Source: Paramecium sonneborni (taxonomy: Eukaryota; Ciliophora; Oligohymenophorea; Peniculida; Parameciidae). Taken from it: DNA of 64,000 nucleotides. The translations under genes were made by a program, and so were the position numbers. The notes under the pieces were generated by a model. The model worked only from the letters and a program-made list of their open reading frames with translations, searched no databases and had not been told where the DNA came from. Every line of letters begins with the position of its first letter. The first letter of the stretch is position 1. Of this stretch, positions 12,974 through 24,747 are shown piece after piece. The stretch spans positions 18,146 to 82,145 of the forward strand of contig CAJJDN010000138.1 of the NCBI GenBank assembly GCA_905182985.1. Reading direction: 5' to 3'.

Positions 12974-15900
12974 ATGAATTAAGAAGATGAATAGGTGAAA
13001 TACTAATCGTAGTATATTAAGGGAGATTCTAAAGTATTATAAATATAATTTTTTTAGAAAAAAGATTAAAATTAAATTGAGGATAGGTTAATAAAGGAAA
13101 ATTGTCAATAAAACAATTTTGAATAAATTCCTAAAGAATATATAAAAAAAGGAAAGGCAAATGAAAAATAAACGAATATAACAAAAGAAAAATCAGAAGG
13201 TCATGAATAGAAACAATTAAAATTTTAAAAATAATCAGATGTTCATGAAAAAATATAAAAATAAAATCAAAATTAACAATAAGGTCAATTTAAATAAAGA
13301 AAATAAGAATAAAGTATATAAGGGGGAAGAAATGAATCAAATAAATATGAAAGCAATTTTTAATAAAGAGAAAATAATAAAGAATAATATTAAAAATATT
13401 AAGGAAAATAAAACAAATAATAAAATTATGAAAAGAAATATAATAATACTAAAAGATTTAATTATCCAGTTCAATATCATTCTCACAATAATAATAAACC
13501 TTTAACCTACCCTTAAGTTGAAGAAGAAGAAAATAATAATAATAATAATTAAAATTTGAGGTATGATAAAAATGAATAAGAAAAGAGTAACAATAATAAT
13601 AACTCATAAAATAGAAATTCTAAATAGTAAAATAATCATAATAATCAATAAATTAGATATAATCAAAATGATTAAATAAATGATAATAATTATTAAAAAG
13701 AAAATCCTCACTAAAAGCAAGTGAGAAGAGATAGAAATCCAGAAAGAAATTATAGATCAATATAACAAGAATAAAATAAAATATATTACAAAAAGAGATT
13801 TAATAATTATGATTTTGATCGATAGGATAATGATAATTCATTTGATGATGACTATTATTATAAAAAAGAATATAGATATTAAAGTAAAAAATACTAAAGA
13901 AGAGATAGTTATGATTATTTACTTAATAAATATGATTAAAAAGAAGAAGATGATAGAAGGAATGGAAAGTAGTATAATAATAAGAAAGGGAAGAAAAATA
14001 ATAGGAAAAATTAATATTTTGAATAATATTGGACAGAGGAATAGATAGAGAAAGGAAAAGCTGATAATGAGATCTTTGAAGGTATTTTTATAGGTAATGA
14101 ATTCACACTAGAGAGGAGTACAATAAAATGTCCAATTCTTAAGAAGAAAGTTTATATAAATTGTATTATAATGATTTAAAATAATAGCCTTTGTTGAATC
14201 AAATAGAGCATTACATGGAGCACTTGTTGCATTTAAAATAATAAAGATCTAAAAGCGGGATTAAGAATCAGAGGAGGAATAAGAAGAAGAGATCATAGAA
14301 TAAATAGAAAAAAAGGATAGTAAGATTTAAAAAGAGAATGCAAATGATAAGTAGGAGAAGATTGAAGATGAGGAAAATAATGATGATTGGGAAGATGTAA
14401 ATAGTGAAGAAGATGATGATAATATTTCAGAAATATCAGACATATTTGTAGTAAAAAAGAAGGTACCATTAACGAAGATTTAATAATTACAAAAAGCTCA
14501 ATTAATTGGAAAGGTAGTAGGAATAAGAAAAAATCCATTTGAAAATAGATAAATGATTGGGAAGATAAATTTTAAAGAGAAGAATGGATAATAAATAAAA
14601 TAGATAGAAACAAAGGAAGAGTTAATAAATTACATTGAATCAAATTATTATATTTCATTTAAGTGTGTAAATAAAAGAATTCCATATTTTAATGTAAAGA
14701 AACTATTAAGTTTTAATTATGAATTAGATAATGAAGAACCTGTATAAAAATTTATGGATTATGTATCTTAAAGATATTTTTCAGCAAAATATTTATAATG
14801 GGGTAGAAACAGTAGATATCCAGTAGTTGAATTGATAAAAGAAGTAGGAGTGTAAGGAAATATTGATGTAGAATGTGAAGCAATATTAACAGAGAATTCG
14901 GTATATGATAATGAATTTTCAGATTTATGTAAAGAAGAAATGAAAGCATATACTCATGATTCTATAGCAAAAGAGAGTGTAAAAAGAATGGATTTAAGAT
15001 AAGAATATATTTGTAGTATTGATCCTGTAACTGCTAGAGATTTAGATGATGCATTAAGTATTAAGGATTTAGGAAATGGAATTTATGAAATAGGAGTACA
15101 TATAGCAGATGTTTCTCATTTTGTTACTCCTAATAGTGAAGTAGATAAAGAAGCAATATTAAGAACTACTTCTGTTTATTTAGTTCATAAAGTAATTCCT
15201 ATGTTACCAAGAATTCTTTGTGAAGAATTATGTTCATTAAATAGAGATGTAGAAAGATTAGCATTTTCTGTATTCTTTTAAATGACAACTGAAGGAGAAG
15301 TATTATGGGATACTTTTAAAGCTGCTAAATCTGTGATTAAAAGTTGTGCTTAATTAAGTTATGATATTGTTAATTAATTAATTGATGGTGAAATTCAACA
15401 ATTTAGTGAAGGAGAACAAAGATATCATATAGCTAATGGATTTGATGAAAATATATTGAAAAATAAGATTTTATTATTAAATACAATTGCTCAAAAAAGA
15501 AGAAATAAAAGATTAGAAGGATCATTAACTTTTGAAAAAAGTAAATTAAGATTTAATCTTAATTCTGATTTATTTCCAACTGGTTATTCTGAAGAAAAAA
15601 GAGGACTTGCATAATTTATGGTTGAAGAATGGATGCTATTAGCTAATCAATTTGTTGGCAAAAAATTAGTTGAATATGATGTCAAAACAGCTATTCTTAG
15701 ACAACATATATCGCCTAAATCTGAAAAACTTGATTTTTATAGAAAATTGTTAGAAGCTGCAGGATTAAATGAAATGGCTCAAAATTTAGATGTCTCAACA
15801 TCTAGAAATTTAAAATTAACTATGGCCAAAGTTGATTAAATCCAATCTTAAGAAATTAAATTAATCTTAGGATTCAGATTATTAAAATTAATGGAAGCTG

Positions 15901-16510
15901 CTCAATATTTTGTTGTTGATGATACTCCATTATCAGAATGGAGACATTATGCTTTAGATTTTGATATTTACACACATTTTACATCTCCAATCAGAAGATA
16001 TCCTGATATTCTAGTACATAGAAGATTACAAATTGCACTTGAATAATAAGAAATTGATCAAACAGGAGAAACAAGAGATAAATTAAAAGCTATTATGTAA
16101 CATTGTAATGATTGTAAATTAAATGCCAGAAGAGTTAGTGATTAATGCGATTAAGTATTTCTATAATCTATTTTCTTAGTTATTTTTAGCTTTATTATTA
16201 AAAGCCAATCCAATTGAAATAAATGGATATATTCTCTCAATTAATAAACAACATATTGATATTATCATTCCAAAATACAATTTAGAAAGAGTATAATTAC
16301 ATATATATTTAAAAGAAAGTTGAATTGAAGAATTTAAAAAATACATATAAATATACAGTTGAAGAGGTTTCAGAGAATACAAATGAGTTGATTATTTCTT
16401 ACAATGATCCTGATGATGAGAGAGGAGTAAGACTGTATTTTGTGAAAGTAAATAATTTAGATTAATAAATAGTAATTTTAAGAAATAAAAATAAAATTAT
16501 CAGGAACTGA
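12974..16510 (+). CDS. Dis3L2/Rrp44-type 3'-5' exoribonuclease (RNB family)
   Basis: 1,153 residues after three 25-nt introns (14163-14187, 16155-16179, 16291-16315). Residues 1-370 are low-complexity and rich in Gln, Asn, Lys and Glu. Cold-shock-like domains follow, with an acidic insert. The RNB catalytic domain carries the signature [14 protein letters not shown] at about residues 675-688, whose aspartates bind the catalytic metals, and later the conserved HYAL...[20 protein letters not shown]-terminal S1-like region ends the protein. No PIN endonuclease domain is seen at the N-terminus, so the protein resembles Dis3L2 (cytoplasmic decay of uridylated RNA) more than exosome Dis3/Rrp44. The assignment to the RNB family is firm; the subtype is inferred. 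Followed about 120 bp later by the PB1-ZZ-UBA gene. Confidence 0.93.
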
Positions 16511-16629
16511 TACATTCCCAATAGAGTATTAAATACAAATAATAATTAATAATAAAGTTTAAATTTGAATTGTATTTATATAAGTCACACCAGTATTTAA
16601 TTATAAAACAATAATATTTTATAATAAGA

Positions 16630-17746
16630 ATGTAACTATAAGTTAAATGTTAAGAGTAATCTTGGACATTCAGAAGAGCTCTGAATGAACTAACAATGAA
16701 AAAGATAGTATAGAGACTTCCAAACAGGATAACAAATTTACCAAATCAATTTACTCTTCAATATGAGGATTTGGATGGAGATATGATTGATGTCACATGT
16801 GATGCTGACTTATAAACAATAAGGGAATGTTAGTTTGATAAAAAAATAGTAACATTGTAATAATTAATAATAAATTAAAAGATATGTACAAGAAGTATAA
16901 TAAGGAGGATTTAAGAAAGAATAAGTATGTCATAGAAGAGAGAATAGAAAAGAACATATAAAATAAATAGTGAATTAGAGAGTAATGGAATTAATTCCTG
17001 AGATAACTAAGTAAGTGAAACTATCAATGACAACAGATGATATTTAAAAAAAGATTGAAAATTTATCAATAGACAATACAACAGTAAGTGAAGTAAAGGA
17101 AGTGAAATAAGTTCTTCATGAGAGGGTTAGTTGTGATGGATGTGAAATGTTCCCAATATTAGGTATTAGATACAAAGTAAATTTTTTAAAATTATAAATC
17201 TAGTGTGCAGTATGCAAAGACTTTGATTTATGTGAGAAATGTGAAGAATTAGGAAATCACGAACATGCAATGTTAAAGATTAGAAAACCAGAGTAGGCTC
17301 CTTCAATTATAGTAACAGCTATTGTATTTTATAATTTTAATGATTAGGGTGACAAATCAGATTTACCATAAGGAAATATCTTAAGAAACCAAATAAACTA
17401 ATTAATCCAATAGATGTAATTAAATTCAGTACCTGAAACTATTAATTAATCAATCAATTTCCCATTAAGTTCTTAACTTTTAAAATCAGAATAAATTTAA
17501 ACTGTATAATAATCAGTTTAAGTACCATAATTTTCTTAAATCATTGAATAAGAATAAGTTTAAGAAACTTGTTTAAATTAATCTACTAATCCAATTACAG
17601 TAGAATTGTGTGAATTGTTAGGAGTAAGACCAGAAGTAGCAGAGAATTTGATAGAAATGTTTCCAAATTAAAATGCAAAGGAGATAATGGAGATTGTTGG
17701 AGATGACATTGAATATTTGAATTCCCTTCAAAGATCCACCATTTGA
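16630..17746 (+). CDS. PB1-ZZ-UBA protein, p62/NBR1-like candidate autophagy receptor
   Basis: 346 residues after three introns (16857-16881, 17177-17203, 17324-17347). Residues 1-75 form a PB1 domain: basic residues near the start (RRAL) and the acidic OPCA-type stretch [20 protein letters not shown]-type zinc finger follows at about 165-205 (CDGCxxxPIxGxRYKCxxCxDFDLCxxCxxxxxHxHxML). After a Gln-rich linker, the C-terminal 50 residues resemble a UBA ubiquitin-binding domain. This order is that of sequestosome-1/p62 and NBR1, which bring ubiquitinated cargo to autophagosomes. No four-Trp domain is visible, and an LC3-interacting motif was not pinned down. Removing the second intron restores the ZZ finger, supporting the model. 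Autophagy function is inferred. Confidence 0.75.
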
Positions 17747-18244
17747 TCTATGAAATAATAATCATATATTATATGGCTATTTACCACCCCTTTAAAGTAA
17801 TAAATCTTTTTCAGCACATTCTGTTTCTAATTTTTCTCTTTTGCCCCTATTTAATTTCTATATATATTATAATATAATTACAAGTAAAGATTAATTTATT
17901 TAATAACAATACTCATATCAGTCATAATTATTTTATAACATTCCTCTTAATCTATTAATTTCAAAAGCTTATTAACCATAAGCTTATTCTTCTGAGTTTT
18001 CTTAATCTTAGTTTCTATTCTTTTCTTCTATTTAATTTAGAATCCATAATTTTGATTATTCTTTATTATATTAATTGTATGAATCTTAAATATTTTTTAA
18101 TATATAAAATAAATGTTTACAATATATCTTCACCATCAAATTCCTTCTCTTTATTATCATTATAGATTGTTCTCAAAATGATTGTTTGTTTTGTTCTTTA
18201 GATAATATAATAAATATATAAATTATAATATATCAATCATTAGA
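17747..18244. other. Intergenic; possible small (-) ORF unresolved
   Basis: About 500 bp between convergent genes, long for this genome. On the - strand, roughly 17930-18170, a frame encodes a Glu/Gln/Asn-rich peptide ending in a TGA (including NKEQSKLWILNQIEEKNRNQ), which looks like protein sequence. I could not connect it to a start codon with standard short introns. It may be a small gene or an extra exon of the neighbour. Confidence 0.3.
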
Positions 18245-20554
18245 TCAATTTTCCTCTTCAAATTATTCTTCGAAATATTCTATAAAATCGATATTTTATA
18301 ATAAATACCTTCTTCATTAATTTCCTTAGTAGGATGTAAGTCTGATTATAGACTAGCTTTGATATCACTATTACTTCTATTAACTTTATTTATATAGCTA
18401 GATGTTGGTCTACTATTTGGTATTTATCGACTATATAATATATAAATAATAATTACTCTTATCTTACTGGAAAACTTCCTTTATTATTTTCTACTTTTTC
18501 CCATTAATCATTTTCATCATCATTATCTTCTTCAAATACTCCCTCCACATTTATATTATAATCATCATCATCTTCTTCTTCTTCTTAAACTTCCTAATCA
18601 TATTCTATTTATGCATAATTCAAATCTGTTTAAAAATCATCTTCATATTCATTCTATTCATCATCTTATTCATTCATCTAATATTAATTATTATCTCCCT
18701 ATTCTTCCTCTTACTCCTATTCTATCATTTTCATCTCTAATGGATCAGGATCTGAATGACTTCTAACCAATCCTCCCTTTATTAAATACTATTAAACTTA
18801 TTTCTAAGCACTTCCATCCTATCATAATCTAATATTTCTTACTTTCCCCTCTTTTGTATCTAAAAGAGCAATCATTTATTCTTATTTACTTCTCTATTAT
18901 TTACTATACAAGTATCCTTTATCTGTACTAAATATCTTATATACATTATTACTCCTTCTCATAATATTATTATAGATCTTCTGCTGTTATATCATCTTCA
19001 CCTTTTATCTATTCTAACTATCTCAAGTATTCAATAAATAAATCTCCCTTTAAAGTATTTATATGTTTCGATTCTAAAATTATCTTATTTATATTATTAT
19101 ACTATACTTTTGATATTAGATAAGTCAATTCCAATTCTCTTATTATTTTCCCTTTTAATATTTTAGATATCTAATTTATAAACTCTTGCTTTTTGAATGT
19201 TTTCTTACTCATCGCCTTTTCAAATTCACATAATAATCCAGAAAATACTTTTGCTAAACTACATTCAATCACTTTTGTTTCTACTTAATCATAGCATACC
19301 CAATATCCTATTGTTTTTATAAACAATCCTCGAATTAATCCATTATCTTAACCAATTTATGTATTTATTGGATACGGATACTTCTATTCTGATGATTCTA
19401 TCAAATATCTTGCTAAATTCTAAGCATCAATCCTTTCTAACTAAAATGGATCCTTTATAAATTTCTCTGTTAATTACGAAATTGTAGTTTATTAAGATGT
19501 TCCACTAAAAAGTAAATTATCTATTTAATTAGAACTTTTCTAAAGGGCTATCAATTTATATTTTATTTCTTAAACGAGATCATAAATTTCTTCTAGTTAA
19601 ATTGGTTTTGTTATTTATAGAGATGGCTTTGCACTTTAAATACGTTTCTGTTATTTATTATGTGCTTATAATGCAGGTGTATGTTTTGATTTTTAAGATA
19701 TTTTAAAATCTTTATCAACTTATTCTTTGATTCTATTGAGATTGTTTTTGAGTTCATTTATCAACTTATCTTTATTCTTTAATCTAGTTTACATATTCTA
19801 ATCTAATTTAACATATTCTCTGTCTAAATCTTAAAATGCAATAAGAAGTTATTATTATTGAGATTATAAAGTTTTATTTTCAATTTCAAGAGTTTCAATA
19901 TCTGATTACATTTATTTGATAAGATTGTCTCTCTAATGCACCATATCTTCTAATTTTTATTAATCTTATTGTTTTTGTTAAGTATAGAGATTTTATTGTA
20001 TTACTTCTTCAATAAATTTTTTCATTCTAATGGTTTCATCTTAAAAATGTTTTCTTTCAATTTCCATTTCAGTAAGTTTAGTAAATTTGAGAGATTTTTT
20101 AAGTTAGAGCATTTCTGATTCTCTTATATCTAAGATTTGTCTTAATTCTTTTATTTAAGTTTTAAGACTTAAAATCATTTGATTATCAGTAGTTGGTTTG
20201 GCATAGAATCTTTTCATGTTACCAGTAGCTTCAACTTCTTGAATAATCTTTTAACATTTTTATAAGTCTTTCTAGATGATTCATGGCAATAATACTTCTA
20301 AGTTTGTGTTGCGTGTTCTCAATTTAATATTTTCATCTTTGAATTAATTGAGCTATACCTTCAATAATTAGTTATCTTCTAGCAATTTTTCAGTCTCATT
20401 GACTCTGTATAATGAAACGTTTAATTGATTATTTTATTTGTACGGACTTGATCATTAATTAAGAGTATTACTTTTTTAAAAAGGAAGTATTCTTATCACT
20501 TTAATGAGAGACATTCTATTATGCGCTGGAAGGTCTAATTGGTCTTTGATTCAT
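18245..20554 (-). CDS. Coiled-coil protein, uncharacterised
   Basis: 718 residues after six introns (25, 24, 25, 24, 26 and 29 nt). The start is ATG at 20552-20554 (MNQRPIRPSSAQQN); a nearer ATG in another frame was rejected because it meets TGA at once. Residues 40-280 are a long Glu/Lys/Gln-rich coiled coil. The middle (about 330-500) is a compact helical region containing GLFIKTIGYWVCYDQ and KTFKKQEFINQISKILKGK. The C-terminal 150 residues are strongly acidic (runs of Glu and Asp). Each intron was needed to remove an in-frame TGA, and the protein ends FEEQFEEEN. No family recognised. The middle recalls EF-hand-like helical pairs but lacks a clear calcium loop. Only 14 bp separates its start from that of the hydrolase gene. 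Confidence 0.75.
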
Positions 20555-20568
20555 AATTTAATTATATT

Positions 20569-21443
20569 ATGGATTTTAACGATTTAGTCTTTGCATGTCC
20601 AAAAGCTAGTTATGATTATAGTCTTTAAGGTTTATACTTCATAGAAGAAGAAATTCATTATCATAGAAGTCGTTCATTAATGCATTTGAATGAATTGAAA
20701 ACATTAAATGGTACAATAAAGGTGACTCTAAATTAATCTGAGACATCTAGACAATTAAATTAAAATAAGTAAACTAAAAGAATAGTTACTCTTTTATAAT
20801 TGGAAGAATATCTTAAAAATGGAATTATTGTATATTTTCATGCAAATGCTGAAGATATAGGAATGTGTAAATCCCTTGCATTTTTACTTGGTGTTGAATT
20901 GGAAGTATTTCAATGATACTATAAAAGATGGCATCAATTTGTATGGAATATTCAGGTTATGGAATATATCAAGGATAATCTTCAAGTGATATCATTATTA
21001 AAGATGCTTATTAAATGATAGAACATTTAATTAACAATCTTAAAGTTCATGAATCTAATATAATTATAATGGGTAGATCAATTGGAACTAGTATTGCTGT
21101 TGAAATGAGTATTAGATATAAAAAAATACGATCGCTTATTTTGGTAAGTCCATTTACATCTCTTTGCGATGTAATCAAAGAAAATAGTTTTGATTGGGTA
21201 TCCAAATTAGTTAAAGAACGCTTTAGAAATTTAGAAAAAATGCATAAAGTACAATGTTCTACATTATTTATTCATGGTATAAATGATAAATTTATTTCTT
21301 ATTAACATTCAATTTAATTAATGAGTAAGTGCAGTGGATTTGTTCATTTATAATTATTTGAAGGAATGACACATAATCACTTTTTACTTGATTTACACAT
21401 AATATCTCCTATTAGATAGTTTTTAATGAAAATTTAATAATGA
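20569..21443 (+). CDS. Alpha/beta hydrolase, ABHD17/BEM46-like
   Basis: 283 residues after one 23-nt intron (20905-20927). After the intron the chain reads YSGYGIYQGQ, then MGRSIGTSIA: the nucleophile elbow GxSxG, with Ser near residue 161. The remaining catalytic residues are plausible: Asp in FIHGINDKFISY and His in GMTHNHF. FHANAEDIG precedes the intron, at the usual position of the oxyanion-side HG(N)A motif. The family (ABHD17, BEM46, ABHD13) contains serine hydrolases, and ABHD17 members remove palmitate from proteins; the substrate here is unknown. Length matches the family. Convergent with the next gene, stops 25 bp apart. Confidence 0.82.
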
Positions 21444-21468
21444 ATAGTATATATATATTTATAATATA

Positions 21469-23809
21469 TCATTAATCATTTTCACTTAAAGCTCCCTCTT
21501 CTTCATCAATTTTAGTTAATAATCCACTAATTTAATAATCTAACAATTCTTTCAATTTTTCTTACATAAATTCATCCAAATCTATTTATTAATATAAATA
21601 TTCTACTATGTTCATGTGCAAATCTAGCTGCTAAATCACAAGATTAATCTCCTTCATAAACAACTATTCTTTCAGTTTTATTTGGTCCTAAATTCACATC
21701 AACAAATAGCAATGGTATTCTTTCATCTTATTCTATTACTTATATTTATATATTTTTACAGCTACCAGATCTAACATCACTCTATTCTTCTTTTGGCTAA
21801 GATTCATCCATATGGAAATTCTATGATTGAAATGTATTCATTTATTAAGATTCCTATGATTACATACTCTTCTATCTAGATGATTAAGATGTTTATTTAA
21901 TTTGATTCTATAAATCATTTCTACTTTCTTTTTTCTACTAAATTTATTAAACTGAATTTTATTAATTTTATGTTCCCTTTACACTTTTATATCCTCTCTC
22001 TAACATTCCTTAAACTTCCTCTCTTCTCTATCTTGCTTATTTCATTCTTTAAACTGTCTTATCAACATTCTTATTTACATAATGGCTATCTGATTTTTAT
22101 TATTAATTAGTCTTATTTGATAAATCTGGTTAAAATGTACATTCTTCCAATTATTTCTCATATTCTATCTCTTCTGTTGTTCTATCTCTTTTCTAAGTTG
22201 CTGGTTTAGCTAATGAGTAAAGTTGTAAATATTTATCTTATTTCTTTGATGAACTTTTTCTTTCATCATTATTTTGAGAATTCAATAATTATGGTTTAAA
22301 TGGACATTTATCTAATTCTTATTATATTATCTCCTATTTCTTTTATTCTTTATGATATTCTACTGTCTTCTACTATAAAACCAATAAATCTGCATGACTA
22401 ATCTATCCATTTTCTGGGATATTAACTTTAATTAATTAATTATCTATTAAATTTGCACTTTCTTCTAATAATTTCTCTCTAAATTAACTTGCTAACTATT
22501 TTGATTATTCTAATATTTATGGTTTATATGGATTTTCATCTTTCCAATTTGTCTTCTTTAATTCTTCACAACCTAATCTATTTCTATATAAAATATCAAA
22601 TTATTTCTAAATCTTCTTTGTCTCTTCAAATGTAAATATTATATTTCCATCTTTATCAATTGTTCCTAATTTTGGTCTATCATTTGGTTAATGTGCAGTT
22701 ACTATTTTATGTTATTATGGTTAAATTGACTTTTAATAATTTGGTACTTCTTCATTTTAAGCTGATGGTAATTCTTTTATTTTAAAATCTGTAATTCCAA
22801 TTAATGTTAATAAAAATAAACATAAATTTCTCTTACTAATTCCTCCTAATTCATCACCTCTTAAAACAGTCCATATTTCACATAATAATGCTCTTTCTTC
22901 TGATAATCTTAAATTTTCATATTCCACTGCTTTTTCATTATTTTCTTTTGCTTACAATTAATTAATAAAACCTAATCTCTATAATATTTCCCCTAATTTT
23001 AAATAATCAATAGAAAATGAAACATTAGATGGTCTTTCTTATCCAGTTTAATCAAAAATCCAATCTATCACTGTCTCAAATTCTCTAATAAACTTTTATG
23101 CTACTATTTTTTCACTATTATTTGATGTATATTTAACATTAACTGTTACAACCTTAGGTGTATTTTTCTATTCTTAAACTTCTCTCTATTTCTATTATCT
23201 TCTTTAAGCATCTTAATAGAGGATATCTTCAACCTTTTAATTTCTTACTATATTTGAAGATTTCTATTATATTACAGGTTTAAAATCAACAGTTGTTAAT
23301 TCTGATTATTACATTTTTGGTTCTGAAGGTTTCTTTTAATTTAAATTATATAATCTTTCATATGTAGGAATAGATTCATCTCTAGATTAAAAATTAAAAT
23401 CATTAGTTTTAGGATGATAAGGATGTTATAAATCTCGTTCCATATCATTTTATTTGATTTATTCTAATTTTTATTCTATTTTAAGAACATGATTCTGTTA
23501 ATCAAATAAAAATTAATAAAGTGATCTTTTTTCCTAACCGTCATTTAATGTTTAGGGAGTAAATGAACAGGGACGTAATTCTTCTTATTCATAGTAATCC
23601 TTTAACATTTAATTATTCTATTTAAAAATTTCTGCCTCTTAATTCAATCTCTCGTATAATATTTCATTATTTTGTTAAACCATAATCTTTTTCTAAACAG
23701 GCATTTTTGGTACATTACTATTTTAAGCTCTAAGAGGAAATTCATCTGGCTAATCATCTCCTTTCAGTAAAGCAGGACATACTGTCATATGTTGTTGTTT
23801 TGAGTTCAT
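21469..23809 (-). CDS. Large ciliate protein with conserved C-terminal domain
   Basis: 771 residues with one 25-nt intron near the 3' end (21582-21606). The N-terminal 200 residues are Gln/Lys-rich. The centre holds the helical stretch EERALLCEIWTVLRGDELGG followed by RNLCLFLLTLIGI, a pattern seen in EF-hand-like regions of ciliate and flagellar proteins. The last 90 residues form a compact, well-conserved-looking unit: IPLLFVDVNLG, then RIVVYEGD, then LAARFAHEHNLDEFMQEKLK. I do not know the family by name. The product is acidic at the very end. A ciliary or cytoskeletal role would be a guess. The start is the first ATG of the open frame. Confidence 0.78.
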
Positions 23810-24747
23810 TTAATTTATCAGTTAAAAAATAAAATATATATTTATTGTCATTCATATATTTACTCATTTATCAAACTCTTTTTTCATAGTCATCTATTCA
23901 AAAATACCATTTAATAATAAAATTGCATATTTCAACATTTATTTTATAGTACTCTTTTTATTATTCTAAACTCTTATATTTTTCATATTTTTTTCATTTT
24001 ATTTGTCATTTTTATTTTATTTTTTAATATTTTGCTAATTCTTATGTGATTGCAACAAAGATCGTTTAACAATTCTTATTTAAGATCTCATCTTGACTGG
24101 CTTTTTAATAACTGTAATTATTTTAAATGAATTTTCAATAAAATTGCTTTAATGAATCTGGGATCTAACTTAACTCCTTTCTCATTTTAATTCCTTTTTA
24201 TAGAACATGAACTTGAAATTATCTAACATAAGCTATTATCTTATATTTTAATTCTCACTATTTACTATACAAGTATTAAGAAACGAATCTAAAACATGAA
24301 AAATTTTAATTCAAAATATATCATTTTAATTTGCATCACTTACTTAATTTAATATCAAGATCTTAATGAAATTCTTTATTGTATTTTGGTCTACCTTATT
24401 ATTTATCTTAAATCTTACTCATCCTAATATATATAAATTTATTAATTGTGTTATAATTTCCATTTTTTGAATCTATTTAACTTACTGTTCTTACTCTGTT
24501 AGGATTAAGTAATTCCTGTTAATTTAAATAATTCAAACGCTTATTTACTTATTTGACTAGGCTAGAAAAAAACAATTTTGTTGTTTATTTCAAATTTTAT
24601 CTTGAACTTATAAAATTGGTTGCAATTTTTTCTTGTAAAAGAATACTTATTATTCAAGAATCAAACATTTTTTTTAATATCAAAGAAATGTTATTTCATT
24701 AATTTATTAATGAATAATTACAAATTAAAATTTGATTATAAAATTAT
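23810..24747. other. Intergenic region with unresolved (-) coding-like frames
   Basis: About 940 bp between two - strand genes. On the - strand, 23864 to about 24330, two overlapping frames give protein-like sequence (one contains KGVKLDPRFIKAILLK, the other RSQIRIVKRSLLQSHKNQQN and ends at a TGA complementary to 23864-23866). They are in different frames and no standard intron joins them. A small fast-evolving gene or a decayed one is possible. The rest is featureless AT-rich DNA. Confidence 0.3.

Noticed and set aside
20498..20513. Start codon at about 20511-20513 (- strand) for the coiled-coil gene
   Set aside because: That frame meets TGA after 20 codons, and no intron of normal size removes it; the ATG at 20552-20554 works with one 25-nt intron.
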